From the NCBI GenBank assembly GCA_020698575.1, contig CM036258.1, positions 23,890,795 through 23,954,794 on the forward strand: a stretch of DNA of 64,000 nt. Reading direction: 5' to 3'. The notes under the pieces were generated by a model. The model made no database searches. It saw only the letters and a program-made list of their open reading frames with translations, and was not told where the DNA came from. Source of the stretch: Bostrychus sinensis (lineage: Eukaryota; Chordata; Actinopteri; Gobiiformes; Eleotridae). This document shows positions 1 through 12,900 of this stretch, in pieces. The position numbers and the translations under genes were made by a program. Position 1 is the stretch's first letter; each line of letters starts with the position of its first letter.

Positions 1-1427
1 ACCCAGATAGTGTGAACAAAACGAGATCAAAAACAAAAATTGTTTTTGTCATTATCAATTGTCATTGATAATTTTAAACTTTAGCCATTTTTTAAACCTT
101 GCCAGGAAAGTACACTGTTTGAATCCATAACTTAATCCATTCCATAATTTCACTCCTAGAACTGAAACATTTTCATTTCACATTGGTTCTTACTTTAGCA
201 CATTCAAACATAAATAGATCTCTTAAATTATAATGATCTACTCTTAATTTAAAGAGTCCTTTTTATGCAAACGAGAAGAGTATGATTTTTAATTCTGTAA
301 AGAATCTCTAATTCGCAACGCATGTGTAATGTCGCCTGGCCCTAAGTTCTTGTATAGCGCTCACTAGTGTTCTCTATCCACTCACTGACGTCACACATGT
401 CAGGGAAAAGTCATCAAAATGTTTATATGTCGTTTTTAGTGACTATAACGCACAATGCAAGTGAAGCCGGTCCATATGGTGAGTATTGCGCGTTCCCTTC
501 CATGCAACCAAACATGTCTCCACTGCGAGTGCCAACAGCCCTGCCCCATTCACATGCTAAAATCTGCAAAACCCGTAACAGCCTCCTCTTCTCCTCAAGA
601 AAAGGAAGAGTGCAGAATAGACTGAAAGGACAAGAGAGTGGTGCGGGGAGGAGAGATGGCAGCCAAAACGCCGGCTTCTGGAGCTCCTGATTAGCATTCA
701 GCAGCACTGGAGGAAACAGTTAGCAGTCTAGCCCTTATCAGAGGGTGCCGCAAAAACCTCCTACACTGGGTCATCAACGCTGAAAGCTCGCCGTGTCTCT
801 CTCCCAGGTCTCCCACAGCCTATTATCTGCTCATCCACCCACAGCGGTTCATCCCAGTCCAACAGGAAACATTATTAACTGCTTGAAAAAAGGAGCAACC
901 CCGAGACACGCAAGAAAAACTAATCAGACAAAAAAAAAAAAGCCCTGCAGGATAAAGTCTGCCGGTGGAGCTTGTGCCGAGATTGGTGTTCTTCCTACAC
1001 AGTCTTTCTTCGGACAGCCTCCCGGGCCCTCCGCATTGCCCACCAGGGAGGAGATGCTAGGGTGCAGGAATAGACGAGAATAGAAGGAATTAAGTGAATC
1101 AAATATAGCCTTGTAGAGAGGTTATGCGTGGTTCAGGAAGAAAAAGAGCTACCCAAAATGTTACAGTCAGAAAACCTTCCATCAACAGAAGAGTTACCTT
1201 TTCAGCTTATATTTTATTGAGAAACTTGTAAAACTCTTCTTTTCTTTATTATTGTTGGTATAAGATTTATATTTTCTCCTGAACTAGAAAATTACTGTTC
1301 AAGTGCAGGTCTGGGCAGTATTTCTTGGCTACTGTGACAGAGGGCCTGGTGCCTTGCAGGAAGGTCTCCTAGTCTTTTGTAGCTGAAACAGGCCTGAAAC
1401 AGACACATTCTCCATAATTAGAAGCCA
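1..1427. other. Intronic unique sequence, nothing identified
   Basis: AT-rich up to about 480, then a more balanced stretch (about 480-1080). The open frames here start at non-ATG codons or have no family resemblance. No terminal repeats or RNA genes seen. Confidence 0.5.
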
Positions 1428-1505
1428 TTAGACTTAGACTTAGACTGACTTTATTCATCGCCATAAGGAGAAATTCACATTGTCTGGTAGCACACATCAA
1501 ACAAG
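1428..1505 (-). repeat. Antisense 3' end of a non-LTR element with TTAGAC tail
   Basis: Three TTAGAC units (1428-1445) are followed by a segment reading 'actttattcatcgcc...ggagaaattcac'. Short tandem tails next to a 'gactttatt...aaattca' segment are a common form of LINE 3' ends in fish, here in minus orientation. The family is not assigned. Confidence 0.45.
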
Positions 1506-1540
1506 CAACAAAAATCTAAGAATCATTCAAAAAAAAACAG

Positions 1541-1569
1541 AAAAAAAAAAAAAAAAAAAAAAAAAAAAA
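1541..1569. repeat. Poly(A) tract, 29 nt
   Basis: An uninterrupted A run preceded by shorter A runs; a mononucleotide microsatellite or decayed retroposon tail. Confidence 0.9.
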
Positions 1570-2722
1570 CAGCATAAAAATACATTTACAATAAATAAGT
1601 GAATAAATATTTATTATTATTACATTAATTTGATGTGATTTAGTGATTTAGATCAACAACCAATTGGAGGGCCCCCGACTTGAGGCCTCTCTCTGTGATT
1701 GGCTGAAGCGTCTGCTCTAAACATTCATCTTATTGATAATAAAACCTAGACCGCATCTTAAGGTCTCAGATAATTCCTACTATTGATTAAAAATGGATAC
1801 TTTTCAGACCAAACCAAATGCTGTTTTCTAGTAATTAACCTGCCATATCCTGCTGGCGATCATGCTGCGGCCTCAAAAACACACACACTTGTAAAAGTAA
1901 ATCAAACCATCTGAAAAGGTTTGGGGGTAGACGCCCCTCAGCTGGGGTTAAATGTTCTCCCTTCACTGGTTGTACCGAGTGGTTTTCCAAATGGAATGTG
2001 TATATGCTGCATGTTGGGAAGGCCCAGAATGATGATCCTGATTTCCCCCGGGGCCACATCTGCCCTCGCCGGGAGCCCCATCCCACATTCCAGGAGCATT
2101 CCGCCAGCATTCATCAGCCGTTCAACTTAAGACCCCTTCCTCACTAACCCCCCCTGCCTTCCATACGCCCCCGCCGAGTGCCTCCCCCACCTCCTCCGAC
2201 TTCACGCTAAAGCTCTTGAAGCCGTATCCAGAAATGTTCAGAATGTCTGCTCTGAAACACGCCAGATCCCTGCTTCCCCGAGCGCCAGGTCATTGTTCAT
2301 CGTCTGTTCATTCTTCAGCCATCGCTCACTCCATCTTGTCGACCCCTCTGTGGGATTTCGAGTGCTCTAATAATAAAGGCATCTTGCATGTCCCACTAAC
2401 GGCCTCAACAGCTGGAGCAGGGACGCGTGCTTATAGTGTATGCATGTGTGTGAGCGGGGCTGGGCAGTGTGTGCACTTTAACATCTGTGCTTAGAAGCCT
2501 GATGGGAAATAATGTTGCAAGTTCTGGTAAAGGGATATCTGTCACACTTCGACATATCAGCGCAGGAAAGTCCCACCAAACACTTCATCATTCAGTCCCT
2601 CTGAAATCCATGTGATTTACAGCTAGACAGGGGAATTTAGCAAGAATTTGCAAAAAAAGTTTCAGAATTCCTTGGAATGCTTTTATAATTCATTTCACAA
2701 GTGAGGTCAAAAAAGAAACAAT

Positions 2723-2769
<47 letters not shown>

Positions 2770-3206
2770 ACACATCTGCATTTCTTTCTCTTATAGACAG
2801 GCAAGTTAAAGGCACTAAATCAGACACCAGAGACATCGAAGGCAACAAAAAAAAACTTGTCAATACTATTGATTGACCTAAGTTCCACTTAAGTATGCTA
2901 GCTGCTGTGTTGCTTATCATTCGCAGAGGGACCAAGAATGCTAAGAAGCTTTAGCCTTCAGATATTAGTGCACAACAGTTGAAATCATATGGTCCTAAAT
3001 TAAAAATGTAAATAATATCAACTTCTACCAATATAGTATATTGTAGGTTTTGCAACATTAACCATGTGTATGCTAATCTTTAACAGTCGTAATGAGGAGG
3101 CATATGTTCTAAACATTCTTGCAGAAAGTTTTCCATCATAATTTGGTTTTGTGTGAATACTGCCATTATATTTAATTTTATTAAACTATAAAAAATATTG
3201 TCAACA
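1570..3206. other. Intronic unique sequence with a GC-richer core
   Basis: AT-rich sequence enclosing a more GC-rich non-repetitive stretch at about 1920-2480. That stretch has no coding signature, but its composition contrasts with both flanks and it could be a regulatory element. The TA microsatellite is listed separately. Confidence 0.4.
2726..2766. repeat. (TA)n microsatellite
   Basis: About 20 consecutive AT dinucleotides. Confidence 0.95.
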
Positions 3207-3214
3207 CAAAATAT

Positions 3215-3593
3215 TAGGGTTGCAATTAATGTTTTGTTTTTTTATTAATTGAATGATAACTGGATAGTGAAGCGTGAAAGAAGAGGGGGAGTTTTATAGT
3301 TTCCATTTAAAATTTGTGATACTACATAAAATGTCACATTTTTAATGAGATGAAGCCACTAGTATGCGCACTTTTGGGTAACGCATATACACAGACATTT
3401 TTTTTAATCAAAAACAGAATATGTATTCTTTTCTAGTCTTTGCGGCTTTAGTGCACTGTCTTGGTATTAAAACCTATTCTTCCCGCAAATGGTATGTTTC
3501 AGAGAGTCCAGAAAGTAAACTCCAGAAAGCAATGAATAAATTACTAAATAAGTTGACAATAATTTATTGTTCCAATTAGTTGTTGCAGCCCTA
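3215..3593. mobile_element. hAT-type MITE with perfect 8-bp target duplication
   Basis: The element starts TAGGGTTGCAATTAA and ends ...GTTGCAGCCCTA, giving terminal inverted repeats. It is flanked on both sides by CAAAATAT (3207-3214 and 3594-3601), an exact 8-bp duplication as expected for hAT transposition. It is 379 bp with no coding capacity, so it is non-autonomous. An internal GGATAGTGAAGCG segment also occurs, reversed, in the element at 54828-55289, so the two belong to one family in opposite orientations. Confidence 0.88.
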
Positions 3594-3601
3594 CAAAATA
3601 T

Positions 3602-5410
3602 TAAGTTTTTGATATTAACACAGTTTCATCAAATAAAATATTGTGCCACTTGCTCTGTTTGTTGGCTAATGCTCCTCCATTTTATCTAAAAAAACAAACA
3701 AACTAAAATATATTGCAATTTAAAGAAAATTGACAAAGACACAACCACTCAAGATGGTCCTCTTCGTATGCACCAACCGCCAAACTCCAAAGCAGCTCTT
3801 TTATCACGCGCTATAAATCAGCCATCTTCTAATTGTCCCAGCTTCCCTGGTCTCTGACAATCTGCTCCTTGACAACTAGCCCATATAAGTGACAAACGGT
3901 GGCCTGCACAACTGTCGTCCTGGGCAACCGGGCTGTTTATCAGGGGCCCCCAATTTTGGCGCGGTTTCGGCTTGACTCAGAAAGCTCCAAGTTTGATGGC
4001 CAAGGTGGAATGCCATATTTAACTGCTGCTGTCAAAGTCTGAACAGAAAGTATGCAATCTTTTTATCTTGAATTTGGGGGGAAACAAAGGCAAGGTCAGT
4101 AATGGTGTGGATTCAGAACACTGTGTAAGTCCAGGAATTTTAGAACAAATCTGTTTGCGAATTAGGGCCAAAGATACTAATTCCAGCTACATGAGGTTGG
4201 TAAGAGAAGAAATGGTGAATTTTTTTGTAGATCCTTCGCTATTAGAAGGTATGAGCTTTGTGGCTAAATTAGAAAGAGCATTTACCCCTAAACTAGAAGA
4301 TCCCTGGTTCAAGACCTGATCTAGGCAGTATATCTTTGCCATTGCAAGATAGGGGCAATGCCTTATGAAGTGACAAATTGGTCCCGTTTTACGGTAGTAA
4401 AAAAGCAGAAAAGTTATCTTTGGAAGTGGTGTTGTAAGTGTAGCAGAATGGGACCAGGACAGATAAAATTGAGTACTGTCGCTTTAAGCTACCCAGGTAG
4501 TTTGCATCCGTCTTTGTAAGTAATTGTGTGTATGGGGAGCGAGTTAGGTAAATGCTGGGGTAGCATCGGAGAAAGGTGGGGAGCCAAATTATGCTGAATA
4601 GGACTGTGGTGATATCCCCATCGCTGTTGAAACAATGTGTCGCCGCCAACCACTTTTCATTGAGACAGCAGCATCAAAGCGAGAAGAATGGATCCTCGCA
4701 GAAACCTTGGCTCGATATCTGCAGAAACAAAGCCCTCATTGTGATCCGGGGCCGCTCTCCCTCCTCCCCTGCGCATTCATCCCACTGTTAATCCTTTACA
4801 CATTACTGCGACTCTACTGTAGGCCATTAGGACTGGAGCATTACAATGCGACAGTAATCTGGTGTACTCCCACATTCAATCAGCGCTTGGCCTGGAGGAA
4901 GGAAAGTCTATGAAGATATCAAACATATCAGGGCGATGCTCAAATGTTCATGGGATTTCTTTTGAGTTGCAGTAAATATGAGACAGAAAACATATGAAGG
5001 GGCTTTTAAACCTTTGTTGCAGTTTGAAAAGGGTAAATCTTTCAAACTCGCACTGCAAAAGGCTAAAGTATAACAAGACAGGGCTTTTAACAAGAGTTAT
5101 TGTAGACACAACACAAACACAATGAGCCAACAGAAATGAGTATTTCTAAAAAGGTGCTCTGTGAAATTTAAACTTAAAAGCACATGGCTAATTTGCATTA
5201 ATGTTACTGTATCTATTCAACAAAATTGTCTTTTGGTGTCACGACAACCTTGAGCAAGCTGCTTTATGAATCCCTGTTGACTCACTGTAACAATACTTTG
5301 CACGCTTTGCAAGAGTTTTAACTGCTTTCTGCAGGACAGAGATTTCAAAATGTGTAATTGCACTATAAAAAACAACTTTATTCCAACATATAAGCAAAGT
5401 AGCTTTGCAG
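3602..5410. other. Intronic unique sequence
   Basis: Mostly AT-rich. The part at 3720-4030 is more balanced and non-repetitive and may be a conserved element. An 83-codon open frame at 4068-4319 has no recognisable domain and is not called as a gene. Confidence 0.4.
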
Positions 5411-5684
5411 CAGGAGTGTCCAAACTATAGATGAGGGTCAAATGAGGCCCTCAGACCATTTTAAATTGGCCCTCTGGCTTTCTTCTTAATTGGCCAAAAT
5501 TGCAACAGGTATTCATTTTTACTGCAAGGTAAAAAAAAAAAAAGCTTATTTGTGTAAGATGGACCTAGCAAGAAGAAAAAATGGAAACTGTGGTTGTTTG
5601 AACCTAAAAATATTAATATGCCAAACAATATGCCTGTCCCAAGCCTGGACGAATATGAGCTTGAAAAAAGTTTGGACACCCCTG
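5411..5684. mobile_element. Short hAT (Charlie-like) element
   Basis: Left end CAGGAGTGTCCAAACT and right end AGTTTGGACACCCCTG are imperfect inverted repeats of the CAGGGGTGTCCAAACT type. It is 274 bp and has an internal poly(A) run. The flanking 8-mers agree only partly, so the duplication has decayed or the ends are slightly misplaced. Confidence 0.7.
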
Positions 5685-5705
5685 CCTTAGAAGGTAACAA
5701 GCCAG

Positions 5706-5812
5706 GGTAGTTTGAGTGTCAACCCCAAACCCAGATAAATAGAAAGGGTTGCATCAAGAAGTGCATCCATCGTAAAACCTATGTCAAATCAATATGCAAA
5801 TGCAGGGAGAAG
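5706..5812 (+). repeat. SINE body fragment
   Basis: Reads 'catcaagaagtgcatccatc...aaacctatgtcaaatcaatatgc', a decayed copy of the fish SINE body otherwise seen as 'caggaagggcatctggtgtaaa...'. The tRNA-like head is missing. Confidence 0.55.
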
Positions 5813-6836
5813 CTAAAAGTAGACCAAAGGGCACACATTGGATATTAAAATCTAGTTTAGAATTACAGACCGTAGTTGTCGATAACCACTTACAAGCTAT
5901 TGTTGTTTAGGGTAAACCAAGGCCAACAAGTCTTTGAAATTTGTAATCAATAAAATCTATTTCAACGTCAGCTAGGCTCATTTGTGCTAGTGAAGATTAA
6001 GTGCTGTTATTGAAAGCTCACAAAATGGACCTTAATCTGTGGTCAATACATGCAATAGAAAGTGTAGCCTATTCTCCTGTAAGCTTTTGCTAATATGTTA
6101 TTGCAATTTCTTTCTGAGAGTACATCCTGAGTAGTTTCACTTTATCGATCTACGGCTAAAGCAATTTGTAAAGAGACGGCATGTTAAAAGTAATTATTTG
6201 AACAGCGGCGTACTTGCATTCCTGTTCTGTTTGATTGTATTTACCTTGTCCGTACTGTCCTTTAAAGTGTACTATAGCCCAGGCTGGAGGGAGAAAGCAT
6301 GGAGTTCCCATTAGCTGCAACAAATCCAGTGTCCATCTTCACAAGGTGTGCCTGCGCGTTCCATAAACATTTGGGAAGAAAATTGGCTGGCACTGGGATA
6401 AATCTATCCCAGGTCTATACTGTGAAAGGGCCGACCGCAGGGTTAAAGAGATCTGACCGCGAACACAAAACTACAGGATGCTATTGACCGTAGATCTATA
6501 GCCACGCTGGGGATGGCCTGCAGGGGGAGAGGCCAGCTGGAAAAAAAAAAAAAAAGACTGATCCAAGCGTGGATGTGGGATTGGAGACAGCATGGGGCTT
6601 TGCCAGAGGTGATGATGATCCAAATGGATTACACAGCAATCATTCCATGGTTTCCTGGTTTAAATGGAAAACAAAGGCGCAATTTGTCCTCGAAGGTTGT
6701 TGTGTTAGTTAGCTTAAATAAAACAATGTTTATTTTTGCAGCTCTTAGTAAAACTGAGTTGCAGGTAAAAGTTAATTGTCAACAGTCATAGTGGAGAGGA
6801 GATTCTTTTTGGTGGAGTTTTGGCCACTGTTTTACA
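5813..6836. other. Intronic unique sequence, nothing identified
   Basis: No coding, RNA or terminal-repeat signature. A 15-nt A run near 6540 is the only simple repeat. Confidence 0.45.
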
Positions 6837-7342
6837 TAGGGCTGGGTGATATGGCTAAACAATAAAATCTGTGACATTAGTGAAGACATAAATGTCTTTT
6901 AGTTTTATCCTTCTCTGCTTATGTAGACCAGGTCTATTACATTATAATATAGTACATTATTACAGAAGCAGAGAGGGCTACACCATACAAGGCCCGTGAA
7001 AAGCTGCTAACTCCAGAGCACATGGGTAATTAGCATACTTATACAAAGTAACATCAAGGAAGTTACGCTGCTGCACATCACACCTTGCTGATTGTTATGA
7101 CCAAACTTCTAAATGAAAGTATTACAAAGGTATAAGGACTCCTTTCTCTGTGATTATTAGTGTTTTTAGCATCTGCAGAGTCTCCAAAGTCAGTATTTAA
7201 GCTGCTGTGGGAGCTAGCAGTAGCATTAGCCACAAAACAGAACACAGTGCAGGGCTTGGAGGATGCTAAATTGAGCAAAATTCATTTTGACGATAGTCTA
7301 AAATTAAAAACACAAATTAATTTGATTTATCACCCCGGCCTA
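6837..7342. mobile_element. hAT-type MITE, degenerate
   Basis: Starts TAGGGCTGGGTGATATGG and ends in a segment whose reverse complement is TAGGCCGGGGTGATAAAT, so the termini are imperfect inverted repeats about 506 bp apart. The flanking 8-mers (gttttaca and cgttgcca) do not match well, so target duplication is unproven. Confidence 0.6.
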
Positions 7343-8595
7343 CGTTGCCATCTTACAAAAGCAAAAGTTATAAGGCTTTATTTGTTTTAACTGATCAAGA
7401 CTGGCGTGAAAGGGATCCAGCTAAAAACACTATTTGGCTTTTGGAGTAATTAGCATTACATGGAGGTAAAAGGCTATATGCAAAAAATTCAAGTAAGTCG
7501 TACATTATGCTGGTCATAAAACTATGTCATATACAAGAGTTTACTAAACTCAGAGATTATAGAAAAATGTGTGTGCTATTATTTCAAAGTTATTCACAAC
7601 AACCAGTCATTTTTCTTGGCTAATAAACCTTATTTACTGATTCAAGTTTGCTCTCTTGTCAAAATGAATGGACTTTTTTCTTAATTAAAATACGCCTGTT
7701 TCTTTGATTATGTCACTTGTGCAAGGGTCTCTATAACGTCAATCCTTAAAAATTTAATTAAAACGAGAAACAGCTGTCCAAAGACGACTGTATATTTTAC
7801 TTGGCAGAATGTGTTGCATAATGATGAAAAACAATTCGATTTCAAGTTAAATGGTAACCACAGCTCCACTCGTTGCATTTAATCTTCGACGACCGCCCAC
7901 ATTTCTAATCAGCCCAGCGGGAGAGTTTAAATGCTCTTAACTATGGCCCTGCCTCAAGCCTCAGCCTCCAGCTCCACTTCAGGGATGTGCTGGGATAAAG
8001 GAACGAGCACCAAAGCCTATGTCTTTGTTATGAATGAAGCCCTACAGCAGGAGGGCCAGGGCAATGGACCTGTGCGCTTCAGATTAGCTCAGCATGATAA
8101 GGTCCAACAGTAGTTATATGGGCAAAACACAACATTTCACAGGGTTGCCATCTATAGTCCAGATCTTAACCTAAAACTTCAAATTTACAGACCCCATCTA
8201 CTCCGTTAGTTTTGTAAAACTTAGGGAGGTGATTAAGACATTTGTTTTCCTAAATCAGTTTTTCCATGTGGCTTGGCACTTATGGCGGTGACAAATAAAA
8301 GGGCTGCCAATAAAAGCACACCATAAAAATCCCTAAAATGAGAAAGGGGATATTTTTGACACTAAGAGATGTGACATGAGAATGAAGCAACCAAAGGTAT
8401 TCATAGCATATTATTTGCAGCAATTTATTTTTCTGGTATGGTTCCACATGCATAAAAACTGCATCAAGCTATAAACAAAACAACAACAAAAAATAAATAA
8501 ATAAAAAACTACAACTCTAAGGATGTATTCTCTAACTTATAGCTGACTTTGACTGGATAAAAGTACCACATGTAATGCAGGTGGTTGAGGTCTAT
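7343..8595. other. Intronic unique sequence
   Basis: AT-rich, with a more balanced stretch at about 7860-8110. A 60-codon open frame there has no recognisable domain. Nothing else seen. Confidence 0.4.
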
Positions 8596-9365
8596 AGGCG
8601 CTTTTCCACTAAAACTCAACGGGGCGGGATGGAGCAGGTAAGTTTGGGGGTGTTTCCATTTCAAAAACTGTTCCAAGGCGTTCCCAAAATGCATTCCAAG
8701 CTGTTCTACTTTCAGAACACCTTTTTGAGGAGTGCCGGCATGGTTAAGCGGTCTGGAACGGTTAGCGGTGGACACTGCTGTGAGTTGGTTGGATGAGAGA
8801 GAATCCTCACTCAAGGCAAAAACAACAAGCCAAAAAAACAGATATCAAAGGGAAGATGTTATTTAATTAAATTAAGCACGTTCTTGTCCATGTGATAAAG
8901 AGCTGTATTCCAAGAGAGGACGAGCAAAATGTTGTGGCGACTTTTTCCACCCATCCAACCGTCTTCTACCGCTTAGCCAGGACCAGGTCGCGGAGGCAGC
9001 AGTCTAAGCAAAGATGCCCAGACTTCCCTCGCCCCAGACACTTACTCCAGCTTCTCCGGGGGAATCCTAAGGTGTTCCCAGGCGAGCTGAGAGACAAGTC
9101 CCTCCAGCGTGTCCTAGGTCTTCCCCAAGTCCTCCTCTCAGTAAACCTGAAGTAGTCTCCTGTTTACTGAAGCAAATACAGCTTTACCTCCAGCCTCACA
9201 CAAGCACATTTTTTAATCAAATTTTTGAATACAACTTTTGTTGCACCTGTGTGTGATCAGTGTTCACGTAACGGACGCCGGTTTCCTGGCTCCAGAGTAA
9301 TGGAAACACAAGCCTGTTTTGGGGTTACCTGTACCAAACCATCCCATTCTAGTGGAAAAGCGCCT
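8596..9365. mobile_element. DNA transposon with AGGCGCTTTTCCACTA termini
   Basis: Left end AGGCGCTTTTCCACTA and right end TAGTGGAAAAGCGCCT are exact inverted repeats of 16 bp, 770 bp apart. No transposase is visible, so the element is non-autonomous. Flanking TAT/TAT is suggestive but too short to assign a superfamily. A separate repeat fragment (8945-9155) lies inside it. Confidence 0.75.
8945..9155. repeat. Dispersed repeat fragment nested in a DNA transposon
   Basis: Contains 'cttctaccgcttagccaggac...' and 'cacttactccagcttctccg', a sequence I recognise as a common fish interspersed repeat, probably antisense to a retroelement coding region. A shorter related piece is at 42665-42735. I did not assign a family. 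Confidence 0.5.
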
Positions 9366-11639
9366 TATCTAACAGACCTTCTGACCAATCAGGTTATATA
9401 AAATCTACAGCTTATTTTTTTTTCTTTGTGTTTAAAAAGGTGTACTCTTCAGTTGGATCAGCTACACCTAGCCTGTATTTATTCTTCTGAAAAATGTTGC
9501 AGCATGCAGCTCTGCTTACCGTCTACCACCTCCAAGTCAGAGGAAGGACAAGAATACGTTTGCCAGGAAAACGGCCTGTAACAACATGACACACTTTCTC
9601 ATTGGAGGTGTTCCTCAAGTCGGAAAATCCTAACACTAGATTATTTTACTTTTTACACCTGGAATAGAAGACAAACTTGACCCCAGCCTAGTTTACTGCA
9701 GCCAAATACACTTAGTTTATACTTGGAAACTCTTTGGACATTGAGGAAGGTGTGGTGAGATTTATAGCACTCTGTCGGAAAGCATAAACCTCCAAAAATC
9801 CACTCTTGATACCTGTAGCTTTACGGAGCTTTTCAGGCACATGCCAGCACCATGGATTCAGTTCTGATCCAGTATGATCCAGTTCGGCACAGTCCACAGC
9901 CAGACTGAGGTCAAGGACACCCCAAGCACATCCACCTGTCAGCGCAGGTCGGCAGGGGAGGGATTATGGTGCGACGTGGGGGACAGATTAAAGGGTGACA
10001 CAGGTCGAGATGTGGAGCGCCAATCTGGAGAACAGTGGGGACCCCCGCCTCAGAGCAACAGGAGACAGGACAAGTGAGCCGCACAAAAACAAAGATATCA
10101 GAGCACAAGCTGGTCTACACTGAGGCTGGGGTTCACATTGTATTTTGAAGTGGCACTAACAAATGATGGCATGTCAGGAAGAATTTGTTTGACCCGCTAG
10201 GCTAGAAAGTACTACTTTACAAAAGCTATTATTCCTTGTAATAGAGTCCAGGACATTTTTGGCAATTTTTGACAAGAATATTTGACAAATGGGTAAAATT
10301 GTGAACAATATACATACTTTTAAAACAACTGTATTTATTATTTCAGATTCTTAGAGATGGTTAAGTCTCTGGTTAAGTTTGAAGTCCACAAACTCCCTAC
10401 AAGAACTGAAGCCTCAGAGGCTCAAAACTCAAATTTCTTTATGTAGTTTTACAATGGATGTCGCTAATTTGATAAACCAAACATTACAGAGTCAAATTGA
10501 AAAATTTAGAGGGCTAAAATAAAACAAATTCTTTTGCAGACAAGATGCATTATTTCCTAGACTAATTTCGAAGACTTGAAAACTACCATCTAAATTTCTA
10601 AATTTGTCTTGATAGTGGGACAAATTCAGTCAGTTTCTTGGAGATTTTAATGCATTATAGACATTGGGGAAACCTGAAAGATTAAATTTTTTGGGCCCCA
10701 GATTTTTTATTTAACATCTATACTGCAACACAAAGGCTGATTTCATAGAAAAAAAGTCCCCTAAACAACATGCATAAGAGCAAAATGTAAAGAGATTCCA
10801 TTATTTTCATTTCTTCATTTTTATTATCTTGCATCCCTTACGTAAGCCTTGGAAATGTGGTCAGTTCCGAGTTTTAAGGCTTTGGGCACATGTACATTTT
10901 GTAATCGGGCCACTTTCTCTCCTGTCCAACGCTGTTAGCTCAACAAACAGCCCTGAGTCACGATGAGTCGAACTCTGTATTTCTACTGTCATGTTGTCTG
11001 CCATTGCTGTATTTTGAAGGCTGTAGTTAGAATAAGCCTCAGGAAGTGCATGGATGTGGCATCTCATAAAACACAACTAAAAATGCCACCTCTGGTTTCT
11101 CTTGTTAAAAACAGATTATATTATTCTGCTTCCGTTTTGATCCAGCTGTGTTCTTTTAACATTATTTTCCCGCTTTTAATTCTAGCAGTTTGACACCATT
11201 ATGCTATTAGTCATAATAGCCTGCCGTTCTAATGGTTGTGTAAAGCTCCTGACTGTGCAATGAAAATGAATACATGTGAAGTTTACAGCGTTTTTAAACT
11301 CGCTGTTGGAATAATGGCCTGTTTGGAAAGGAATGAATAGATGAGAGAACTTTTGACCTTCACGGCGCAGCATAGAGCACGGCCCGCGAAGGGGAACACA
11401 CGCGTAATGCTAAACATGATTTGTAATCCAAGTCATGACATCAGTGGAAAGTGTGTAGAGTGCCACACTTCAGACTTCAGGCATGTGAGGTGAAATAAGC
11501 AAGTGTTTTAAATGGGAAAAGTATAGGAAATAGAAGGAGTAAGAGATCACAGACCACTTACATGACATTTTCCCTATCTTGCAATGGTAAAGTAAAATGT
11601 ACAGATCAGGCATCATCACTACCTACCTAATTTTGGTTG
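9366..11639. other. Intronic unique sequence
   Basis: No coding or RNA signature. Stretches at about 9870-10080 and 11180-11400 are more balanced in composition; the remainder is AT-rich. Confidence 0.4.
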
Positions 11640-11795
11640 TCCTAATGTATTGTGGTATGGCTACCTGGTTATGGAGCCACTTTTTCTGCTGTCAACACAT
11701 CAACTTTGAGGCCAAAATGTTCACTTGCTGCCCAAGATATCTCACCCATAATGAAGAGACCTATCAGTGGTTATTAGGTTATGTCTGATTGGTGT
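11640..11795 (-). mobile_element. Tc1-like transposon end fragment
   Basis: The segment 'aaaatgttcacttgctgccc...atatctcaccc' followed by 'ggttattaggttatgtctgattgg' matches the terminal region of the same Tc1-like family as 63392-63857, which has 'aaaatgttctcttgctgcc...acatcccatc'. Only the 5' terminal part of the element (read on the minus strand) is present. Confidence 0.6.
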
Positions 11796-12246
11796 TTGGG
11801 GAATGCAATTCAGGAGTAAATGCTTTATCCATTGAGCCACAAACCTCTATACATTCAATGGTAAACAATCTGCTAAAATTAACCACCGACTCCTTTTTAC
11901 TTATTCCTTGTGGCTTGAGTTATATGAGTGGTTTGGTCCTATCTCCTAATAGTACAGAAAATGAATAATTTCTTTCTTGGCCCAGTACTGGCCTTTCCTG
12001 AATATGCCATCAAAATCCAACCATTAATTTGTTTGTTATCTTGCTAACAGTCCGAGAGACAAACAAAACAAAGTTGTCTCCTTGGAGGGAAATGGGAGTG
12101 TAAAAAATAATAATGATTAATGACCAAAGATCTACTCCTGGTTAGGAAGACAGTATGACTTCAGATAATACAGAATGTGCATAAATCACAATAGTGGTCA
12201 AATACCAACTAGAACACTGAAAACAAACTTGGGTTCTTTAGCATAA

Positions 12247-12247
<1 letters not shown>

Positions 12248-12277
<30 letters not shown>
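12248..12277. repeat. Poly(A) tract, 30 nt
   Basis: Uninterrupted A run. Confidence 0.9.
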
Positions 12278-12279
<2 letters not shown>

Positions 12280-12741
12280 AAGGTGATATATTAAGAAGAC
12301 AAAAATAAGACAAAAGCCATGTTTTTAAGTGGTCTACCTCGGAATAGATTGGGTCTGTACAGAATGCATGGAGAACTTTTTTACATAAGTCCACCAGTCC
12401 TTAGTGGACAAGTTGCATGACTTCATGGTTTACACAGTTAATGCTCTTATTATGCATTTGCCACGTATGGAAGATCTCTTCAGTGGTTTCTTGTGCTGAA
12501 ACCTGGCTTTTAACTCTAGATGCTCTGGAATGGCCATCAACCATCACAGTCAAAGCATTCTCTTGACCGCCAAGTTCAAGGACAGAGTGTTTCATATACT
12601 AATGCATCTCCCACGGATGCCGAATTTTCACACTTTATCAGCATCTTTTCCACACCCCCTCGCTCTGTGCTCTCATCTCCCTCCCACTGTTTGCCTCCAT
12701 TCAGAAAAGCAAAATGTGAAAAACACGCTCGCCTGCAAACA

Positions 12742-12774
12742 CTGATTTAATTAGCTGATTTAATTAACTGATTA
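12742..12774. repeat. Tandem 13-mer with TAATTA cores
   Basis: CTGATTTAATTAG, CTGATTTAATTAA, then CTGATTA: two and a half head-to-tail units, each with a TAATTA homeodomain-type core. Immediately left is a balanced, non-repetitive stretch. Confidence 0.8.
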
Positions 12775-12900
12775 CTAAACTTCTATCTCAATGCTACAAA
12801 CGGCAACCGGCATTATTAATCTCAGAGCAATAAGCTGCACTTCCCACTCACTGCTGAACCAGGCTGACCCAACACTGCCCTACTTCTGTTCAAAATACAC

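Noticed and set aside
2726..2766. TATA-like promoter signal
   Set aside because: It is a plain (TA)n microsatellite inside the intron.
4068..4319. 83-codon plus-strand frame with a protein-like composition
   Set aside because: No known family recognised, no neighbouring exon, and antisense to the intron's host gene; not enough to call a gene.
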